Source: Prevotellaceae bacterium
GTDB taxonomy: Bacteria; Bacteroidota; Bacteroidia; Bacteroidales; Paludibacteraceae
DNA: 11,839 nt
Direction of reading: 5' to 3'
NCBI GenBank assembly: GCA_031270565.1
Contig: JAISXJ010000169.1
Location: 1-11,839 of the forward strand
A program made the position numbers and the translations under genes. Below, piece by piece: positions 7,591-11,839 of the stretch (the first letter of the stretch is position 1; each line of letters opens with the position of its first letter). The notes below the pieces were generated by a model. That model saw only the letters and a program-made list of their open reading frames with translations. It was not told the DNA's origin and made no database searches.

Positions 7591-9088
7591 TGGCTTCAGC
7601 AAGGTGCATGGCGGCAATATCGGGGCTGTTTTCGAGGTCGGCAATGGTACGGGCAACTTTCAGAATCCGATCGTAGGCGCGGGCGGAAAGGTTCATCCGA
7701 ACCATCGCCGTTTTGAGCAATTCCTGACTTTCGGCGTCAAGAAGACAGTGTTTCCGCAAAACTTTTGAACTCATTTGAGCGTTGCAGTAGATGTTTTTTT
7801 CATGCTCAAAACGTTTTTCCTGCACCTTCCGCGCAGCAATGACACGTGTGCGAATAGTGGCGCTATTTTCGGAAACAGCTGCCTCCGATAACTTCTCAAA
7901 CGGCACGGGAACAATTTCAATGTGCATATCAATTCTGTCAAGCAAAGGACCTGAAATGCGGCTGAGATATTTCTGCACAGTGCCGGGCGGACACGTACAG
8001 TCCCGCTCCGGATGCGTATAATAGCCACAGGGACACGGATTCATAGCGGCAACCAACATAAAACTTGCCGGATATTCGGTAGCACATTTGGCTCTGGAAA
8101 TGGAAATCCTGCGGTCTTCGAGCGGCTGACGCATCACTTCGAGAACGGTACGTTTAAATTCGGGCAGTTCATCAAGAAAAAGTACGCCATTGTGTGCCAG
8201 CGATATTTCACCGGGTTGCGGATAGGTTCCGCCACCTACAAGCGCTACATCCGAGATGGTGTGATGCGGATTGCGAAATGGACGATGCGCCATAAGCGAC
8301 GTTTCACGGTCGATTTTCCCCGCAACGGAATGAATCTTGGTGGTCTCCAGCGCTTCCTGAAGCGAGAGAGGCGGCAAGATAGTTGGCAGACGTTTTGCCA
8401 TCATTGACTTGCCCGATCCGGGAGCGCCTATCATAATGATATTGTGTCCTCCGGCAGCCGCCACTTCCAGCGCCCGCTTCACGCTCTCCTGCCCTTTCAC
8501 ATCGGCAAAATCAGTGTCAAAATGCTCCACGTGGGAAGCAAACTCTTCCCGTGTGTCCACCACCGTCGGCTCAAGTGTTATTTCATGGTTGAAAAACTTT
8601 ATCACCTCCGTAATATTTTCCACACCATAAACCTCCAGATTGTTCACCACGCCTGCCTCACGGACATTTTCTTTGGGAAGAATAAACCCTTTAAAACCTT
8701 TTTCGCGGGCTAAAATGGCTATCGGCAATACGCCCTTTATGGGTTTGAGCGTTCCGTCAAGGGAAAGTTCGCCCATCATCAGGTAGTTGCCGATGTGTTC
8801 GCTGGCGATTGTTCCGTTAGCAGCCAGCATGCCGATGGCTAATGGCAAATCGTAGGCAGAACCCTCTTTGCGAATGTCGGCAGGCGCCATGTTTATAATC
8901 ACCTGTTTGCGAGGCACATTAATAGTGTTATATTGTAATGCCGAAAAGATGCGCTCGTGGCTCTCCTTGACAGCGTTGTCGGGCAACCCCACCAAAAAAA
9001 ACTTTATTCCGGCAGAAATATTTACCTCTATGGTAATTAGCGTTGCCGAAATGCCTTGAACGGCTGCACCAAAAGTTTTTACCAGCAT
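7550..9088 (-). CDS. yifB: YifB/ComM family Mg-chelatase-like AAA+ ATPase
   Basis: This 512-aa protein has the full-length YifB/ComM architecture: an N-terminal ChlI/LonC-like domain (about 1-170, with GLPDNAVKESHERI at 34-47), a central AAA+ module, and a C-terminal Mg_chelatase_C domain. Walker A GAPGSGKS is at 221-228, Walker B GVLFLDELPEF at 301-311, and a cysteine cluster follows MNPCPCG (Cys352, 354, 364, 366). The LSRISGPLLDRIDMH stretch (375-389) carries the conserved arginines. ComM is known as a hexameric helicase promoting branch migration during natural transformation in Vibrio and relatives; the role in Bacteroidetes is less clear. The end (LDREGWAG) resembles the usual YifB C-terminus, so the gene looks complete. 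It lies 33 bp downstream of the MFS permease gene, is probably co-transcribed with it, and overlaps wzy tail to tail. Confidence 0.95.
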   Translation of the reverse strand: MLVKTFGAAVQGISATLITIEVNISAGIKFFLVGLPDNAVKESHERIFSALQYNTINVPRKQVIINMAPADIRKEGSAYDLPLAIGMLAANGTIASEHIGNYLMMGELSLDGTLKPIKGVLPIAILAREKGFKGFILPKENVREAGVVNNLEVYGVENITEVIKFFNHEITLEPTVVDTREEFASHVEHFDTDFADVKGQESVKRALEVAAAGGHNIIMIGAPGSGKSMMAKRLPTILPPLSLQEALETTKIHSVAGKIDRETSLMAHRPFRNPHHTISDVALVGGGTYPQPGEISLAHNGVLFLDELPEFKRTVLEVMRQPLEDRRISISRAKCATEYPASFMLVAAMNPCPCGYYTHPERDCTCPPGTVQKYLSRISGPLLDRIDMHIEIVPVPFEKLSEAAVSENSATIRTRVIAARKVQEKRFEHEKNIYCNAQMSSKVLRKHCLLDAESQELLKTAMVRMNLSARAYDRILKVARTIADLENSPDIAAMHLAEAINYRNLDREGWAG

Positions 9089-9121
9089 AATGGAAAAATA
9101 TTATTTTGAAATCGTTTATCT

Positions 9122-10975
9122 CTACCGGCTTTTTTTGCCGTAATTCGGATCAATTTTTAGCAATAAAGCTGCCACAACAGGCACGATGCCGCAAATCATT
9201 ACCCAGACAAAGAAATGCTGATAGCCGAGCAGTTCCTCAAGCCAACCTGCAAACATACCGGGTACCATCATTCCAAGCGCCATAAATCCCGTACAGATGG
9301 CGTAGTGGGATGTTTTATGTTCGCCGTCGGCATAGTACATCAGATAGAGCATATAGGCAGTAAAGCCAAACCCATAACCAAACTGTTCTATCAGGACGGC
9401 GATATTAATCAAAAGCAGGTTTTCCGTTTGGAAATAACTTAGATAGACAAAGGTCAGACATGTCAGCAGCATGCTCAGGGTCATTGGCAGCAACCACTTT
9501 TTCAACCCGCCGCGCGAAGCGACAATACCTCCGATAATGCCTCCGACAATCAGACCAATCGTTCCTATTGTGCCGTAAACGAAACCGACCTCTCCTGTGG
9601 TCAATCCAAGTCCGCCAATATCTTTGGAATCCAGCAGAAAAGGATAAATCAGTTTCAGCAATTGTGCTTCCGAAAAGCGGTAGGTTAGCATAAAGAAGAT
9701 GGCGGCGCCTGCCTGCGGCTTCTTGAAAAAGGTTTTAAACGTATGCCCAAACTCTTTGAAGACATCCTTTGCCGTTACCGTTACGCGCGACACCAGTTCG
9801 TGGCGCGGTAAGACCATTCTGTGATACAGAAAGAACAGGAGAAACAGCCCAGCCAGCACAAAAAAGGTGATTGACCACGCAAAAGGCACATTCCCTGATG
9901 TTCCCCGATACTCGGCGGTGGAGGCAATATCAAGTTTCGGGTCAAGTTGAAATGCCAGATACGCGGGTTTGTCCCAGTTGCCGGCATGAAAGGTAAGCCT
10001 GTCACCCACAACCATTGAAATACTTTTATCGCCTGAACTCATGGTCGTGTTAAGTACAACCTCATCGCCCTCATCGGGCTTGTTCGACAGTCTAACTTCC
10101 ACCACGCCAACGTTGCCTGCCTGATTGTTGATAATTCTTTGGCGATCCTCGCCAAACGTGCGCTTAATCCACGTGCCTAACGGTTGAGAAACATGGTCAT
10201 GCCAGACTGTTGTAGGGCTGCCTGTTGAGGTTTTGTCGGCTACCGTCTGTTCGGCTGGGAGAAAACTGTTCTCAATATTCCACAGTCTGACCTTGTCGAT
10301 AAGAGCTTTTGCGCTGTCTTTGTCAAGGAGTTGCGTACTTATTTTGACATTTTGATAATCGGTAAAAAAAGCCAACTCTCCCTCTTTCGGGATACTGTTC
10401 TCGCCGCTAAACTGCACGGCTGAGGGGGCGCAGTCGGGAGCGGCGCTCACCGTGATATGCAACGGTTCCAGCCCAGAGGAACTTTCAAGCAATCCTGCGA
10501 AAATAATCAGCACGCCCTGCCCTGTGATGGTTGCCACGCGATAGAAAGTATTGCGCACGCCAATATAAAGCGCCTGATGACTGGCGTCGAGGGATAACAT
10601 ATAAAACCCGTCGGCTGCGATGTCGTGCGTGGCGGAACTGAACGCCATCAGGCAGAAAAAAGCAAGGGTTGCCTGAAAAAAGAATGGCACGGGGATAGTG
10701 AATGCCACCCCAGCCAAGCCCGCGCCGATGAGTAGCTGCATCGTGATAATCCACCAGCGTTTTGTCTTGAAAATATCCACAAACGGACTCCACAACGGCT
10801 TGATAACCCAGGGCAAATAGAGCCAGCTGGTATAAAGTGTAATATCACTGTTTGATACGCCGAGACGTTTATAAAGAATCACCGAAACGACAGTAACGGC
10901 AACGTAAGGCAGTCCCTCTCCGAAGTAAAGTGTAGGAATCCATGCCCATGGAGAACGTTTTTTTAGGCTATTCAT
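9122..10975 (-). CDS. AmpG-like MFS permease with a large periplasmic insert
   Basis: A 617-aa major facilitator superfamily protein. The N-terminus (WIPTLYFGEGLPY at 12-24, then WLYLPWVIKPLWSP at 51-64) and ATHDIAADGFY (115-125) resemble AmpG/PAT-family permeases, which import cell-wall muropeptides. A standard 12-helix MFS is about 400-450 aa; this one carries roughly 200 extra residues (about 165-364) between apparent helices 5 and 6. If the N-terminus is cytoplasmic, as in the family, the insert lies in the periplasm. Its second half (291-349) has the look of an extracellular beta-sandwich: VEVRLSNKPDEGDEV, then LTFHAGNWDKPAYLAF, similar to the 'LTFTxxNWxxPQ' edge seen in Calx-beta-like domains. 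Helices 7-12 occupy about 420-605. Muropeptide import is plausible but not proven; sugar or other solute transport is possible. It is the first gene of a unit with yifB, behind a -7 box about 48 bp upstream. Confidence 0.85.
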   Translation of the reverse strand: MNSLKKRSPWAWIPTLYFGEGLPYVAVTVVSVILYKRLGVSNSDITLYTSWLYLPWVIKPLWSPFVDIFKTKRWWIITMQLLIGAGLAGVAFTIPVPFFFQATLAFFCLMAFSSATHDIAADGFYMLSLDASHQALYIGVRNTFYRVATITGQGVLIIFAGLLESSSGLEPLHITVSAAPDCAPSAVQFSGENSIPKEGELAFFTDYQNVKISTQLLDKDSAKALIDKVRLWNIENSFLPAEQTVADKTSTGSPTTVWHDHVSQPLGTWIKRTFGEDRQRIINNQAGNVGVVEVRLSNKPDEGDEVVLNTTMSSGDKSISMVVGDRLTFHAGNWDKPAYLAFQLDPKLDIASTAEYRGTSGNVPFAWSITFFVLAGLFLLFFLYHRMVLPRHELVSRVTVTAKDVFKEFGHTFKTFFKKPQAGAAIFFMLTYRFSEAQLLKLIYPFLLDSKDIGGLGLTTGEVGFVYGTIGTIGLIVGGIIGGIVASRGGLKKWLLPMTLSMLLTCLTFVYLSYFQTENLLLINIAVLIEQFGYGFGFTAYMLYLMYYADGEHKTSHYAICTGFMALGMMVPGMFAGWLEELLGYQHFFVWVMICGIVPVVAALLLKIDPNYGKKSR

Positions 10976-11022
10976 AAAGATATAAAAAAATGACTAATTG
11001 TATCAATGACTGAAATCCGGCA

Positions 11023-11030
11023 CAAAGATA
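11023..11030 (-). promoter_or_regulatory. Bacteroidetes -7 promoter box for the mfs-yifB unit
   Basis: On the minus strand this reads TATCTTTG, a full TAnnTTTG match, 47 bp upstream of the permease ATG. The sequence just upstream on the minus strand (CTAATAACTAAAAAAGGTG) closely mirrors that before the rightward box at 11321, so the two promoters sit in an inverted arrangement. No -33 TTTG is seen at 19-21 bp. Confidence 0.6.
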
Positions 11031-11087
11031 CACCTTTTTTAGTTATTAGAGTGTAGTTATTAGTGAAGAATGAAAGAATGAATAACG

Positions 11088-11119
11088 AAGAAATGAAGAA
11101 ATTAAGAAATTAAGAAATG
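11088..11119. repeat. Four tandem copies of an 8-bp A-rich unit
   Basis: Within the inverted-repeat element the units are AAGAAATG, AAGAAATT, AAGAAATT and AAGAAATG. Less regular GAATGA/GAAGAA sequence continues on both sides (about 11064-11131). It is simple-sequence DNA without a convincing reading frame and could vary in length by slippage. Confidence 0.7.
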
Positions 11120-11287
11120 AATAATGAAAAATACTGTTCCGCAGGGACAAATCTCTGTGCTTCTCTGTGAAATTCAGCAGCGAGAGTTGCCAAGTTTTTA
11201 TTATTGCACGGAGTTATACAGAGAACACACAGAGAGACACAGAGAAATAAAAGCACGCAAAAATATTTTTCACTAAAAACTACACTC

Positions 11288-11308
11288 TAATAACTAATAA
11301 CTAATAAC
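11288..11308. repeat. Three tandem TAATAAC 7-bp units beside a promoter box
   Basis: Three exact TAATAAC copies end 12 bp before the TATCTTTG box at 11321. The mirror position in the left arm has a single copy, so the copy number differs between the two arms. The repeats occupy the region where a -33 element and spacer would lie. Confidence 0.75.
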
Positions 11309-11320
11309 TAAAAAAAGTAT

Positions 11321-11328
11321 TATCTTTG
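11321..11328 (+). promoter_or_regulatory. Bacteroidetes -7 promoter box facing the rightward glycosyltransferase gene
   Basis: TATCTTTG, a full consensus match, lies just outside the right arm of the inverted-repeat element. It would start a transcript about 335 nt before the glycosyltransferase ATG at 11670, giving an unusually long leader. The box and following sequence are partly repeated at 11627-11670, where the box is weaker (AACCTTTG). Confidence 0.55.
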
Positions 11329-11363
11329 CCCCGTTCTTAGACACATCTAAAATCAATACAAAA
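11324..11363 (+). repeat. Direct repeat copy A of a promoter/leader segment
   Basis: Begins CTTTGCCCCGTTCTTAGACA and continues to 11363. It matches copy B (11630-11670) at all but two substitutions and one inserted base over about 40 bp. Each copy is followed closely by an ATG (11367 and 11670). Confidence 0.85.
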
Positions 11364-11366
11364 ACG

Positions 11367-11471
11367 ATGCTTACATCTGGGATTCTATATTCACCATTTT
11401 TTCAGATTAGACGGTTCAATCGGCTAAAAGTAAGCTCGTTACAAAAGCCCCCCCTGTATTTAGCTTAACTC
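11367..11471 (+). CDS. Possible short leader ORF, 34 aa (weak)
   Basis: An ATG shortly after leader repeat copy A opens a 34-codon frame (MLTSGILYSPFFQI..., ending KPPLYLA). It contains a C7 run at 11448-11454. Adding one C would switch the reading into a second frame that stays open for 71 more codons from 11453 and stops at 11666-11668, one base before the glycosyltransferase ATG. No family is recognised. It could be a leader peptide, a decayed gene or chance; the position just after a promoter-like segment is the only support. Confidence 0.25.
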
Positions 11472-11511
11472 CTTGTATTCAAGGGATTAACAAATTCTCT
11501 GATTTTTTCTA

Positions 11512-11541
11512 TTTGACAGTTAACAGCGCGAAGTTTCTTTG
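11512..11541 (+). promoter_or_regulatory. Possible second promoter within the leader
   Basis: TTTG at 11512-11515 is followed after 18 bp by TTTCTTTG (11534-11541), which differs from TAnnTTTG at the second base. The spacing is one base shorter than the usual 19-21. If used, the leader to the glycosyltransferase would be about 120 nt. Confidence 0.3.
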
Positions 11542-11569
11542 CGTCAGTTCACTGTACACATATTATAAC

Positions 11570-11598
11570 GGCAATCTTCCGGAATTTGGAGGGTTGCC
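11570..11598 (+). other. Strong RNA hairpin in the glycosyltransferase leader
   Basis: GGCAATCTTCC (11570-11580) can pair over all 11 positions with GGAGGGTTGCC (11588-11598) if two G-U pairs are allowed, leaving a 7-nt loop. There is no clean U-tract after it, so it is not a typical intrinsic terminator. It lies about 70 nt upstream of the ATG at 11670 and could be an attenuator or a protein-binding element in the leader (inference). Confidence 0.5.
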
Positions 11599-11629
11599 GC
11601 CGTTCTTTATTGCGCCACTTGCGAAAAAC

Positions 11630-11670
11630 CTTTGCCCCGTTCTTAAACACATCGTAAAATCAATATAAAA
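11630..11670 (+). repeat. Direct repeat copy B of the promoter/leader segment
   Basis: Nearly identical to 11324-11363 (offset 306 bp), and its last base is the A of the glycosyltransferase ATG. The preceding bases read AACCTTTG (11627-11634), a weakened -7 box compared with TATCTTTG in copy A. This suggests copy B once was, or still is, the proximal promoter and leader of the gene. Confidence 0.8.
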
Positions 11671-11839
11671 TGATTTCTATTATTATCTGTTCCCCAAAGC
11701 AAACATTGCCGTCTAAATTATTAGATAATATCAAGACAACAATAGGTATTGAATATGAGTTAATTCATATTTATAACGAAAACAACAGATTCTCCATTTT
11801 TGAAGCCTATAACATCGGTTTTAACAAAGCCAAATTTCC
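11670..11839 (+). CDS. Glycosyltransferase (GT2-like), N-terminal fragment (runs off right edge)
   Basis: From ATG 11670 the frame is open to the window end (56 codons), starting MISIIICSPKQTLPSKLLDN and continuing through IGIEYELIHIYNENN and FEAYNIGFNKAKF. The opening beta strand followed by a variable helix and a second strand (YELIHIYN) fits a GT-A family 2-like transferase; the SIFEAYNIGFNKAK stretch matches the conserved 'xAxNxGxxxAxG' helix of such enzymes. The catalytic DXD region is beyond the window. It probably begins another set of glycan genes and may supply transferase activity missing from the 336-7590 operon (inference). The start is supported by leader repeat copy B immediately upstream. 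Confidence 0.75.
   Translation, partial: MISIIICSPKQTLPSKLLDNIKTTIGIEYELIHIYNENNRFSIFEAYNIGFNKAKF

Larger units (their letters stand above)
11034..11317. repeat. Nested inverted-repeat element (about 284 bp, MITE-like)
   Basis: The left arm (11034-11065: CTTTTTT, then AGTTATTAGAGTGTAGT and TATTAGTG) pairs with the right arm (11271-11317), with a 17-bp perfect core: AGTTATTAGAGTGTAGT at 11041-11057 against ACTACACTCTAATAACT at 11279-11295. The right arm has two extra 7-bp units. Inside lies a second inverted repeat: TCTCTGTGCTTCTCTGTG (11152-11169) against CACAGAGAGACACAGAGA (11228-11245), 16 of 18 paired. No ORF of note is present. The nested symmetry suggests a small non-autonomous mobile element or a structured intergenic repeat. 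No target-site duplication could be identified. Confidence 0.65.

Noticed and set aside
8012..8407. 131-codon antisense frame opposite yifB
   Set aside because: It is the complement of the conserved AAA+ core; the Walker motifs on the other strand explain the sequence.
11088..11119. CRISPR-like array
   Set aside because: The units are 8 bp and directly adjacent with no spacers; this is simple tandem repeat DNA.
11034..11317. Capsule-type invertible promoter like those switched by Mpi in Bacteroides
   Set aside because: The arms do not show the known Mpi-type recognition sequence that I can recognise, and both ends already carry outward -7 boxes, so inversion would not give a clear on/off switch. 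Kept only as a test in the findings.
11471..11484. Small hairpin CCTTG-TATT-CAAGG in the leader as a terminator
   Set aside because: The stem is only 5 bp with no T-run, so it is too weak to support a call.
10976..11669. tRNA or other standard RNA gene in the long intergenic stretch
   Set aside because: No cloverleaf, T-loop GTTCRANNC or rRNA-like segment was found on either strand.

Overview
The window looks like a Bacteroidetes (probably Bacteroidales) chromosome segment. Coding DNA is moderately AT-rich, Shine-Dalgarno sites are weak or absent, and several gene starts are preceded by the TAnnTTTG -7 box typical of that phylum. The gene families (WbpM-like dehydratase, WecA-like transferase, Wzx, Wzy, YifB, AmpG-like permease) fit this. 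Genus cannot be read from the sequence.

Layout. Positions 1-130 (minus) hold the N-terminus of a GT2 glycosyltransferase running off the left edge. A 205-bp divergent promoter region follows. A five-gene plus-strand operon (336-7590) encodes a surface polysaccharide pathway: a membrane-anchored NDP-sugar 4,6-dehydratase, a polyprenyl-phosphate HexNAc-1-P transferase that would start the lipid-linked repeat unit, a UDP-HexNAc 6-dehydrogenase, a Wzx flippase and a Wzy polymerase. No glycosyltransferase lies inside the operon. Convergent to it is a minus-strand pair (10975-7550): an AmpG-like MFS permease carrying an unusual ~200-residue periplasmic insert, and the YifB/ComM-type AAA+ ATPase. 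The 3' ends of wzy and yifB overlap by 41 bp. After a complex 694-bp non-coding stretch, a second plus-strand glycosyltransferase gene begins at 11670 and runs off the right edge.

How it fits together. Dehydratase and dehydrogenase would make modified UDP-HexNAc sugars, the WecA-like enzyme primes undecaprenyl phosphate, flanking glycosyltransferases would extend the repeat unit, Wzx flips it and Wzy polymerises it. The mfs-yifB pair appears to be an unrelated unit lying between parts of the polysaccharide region.

The least ordinary sequence is 10976-11669. It contains nested inverted repeats with an outward-facing -7 box at each end, a 7-bp tandem repeat beside one box, a ~40-bp promoter/leader segment duplicated 306 bp apart, a strong hairpin, and a C7 tract where a one-base change would join two reading frames into one ORF ending just before the glycosyltransferase start. 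Other points of note are the permease insert and a perfect 26-bp palindrome across the stop codon of the dehydrogenase gene. No complete novel defence or mobile system is evident.
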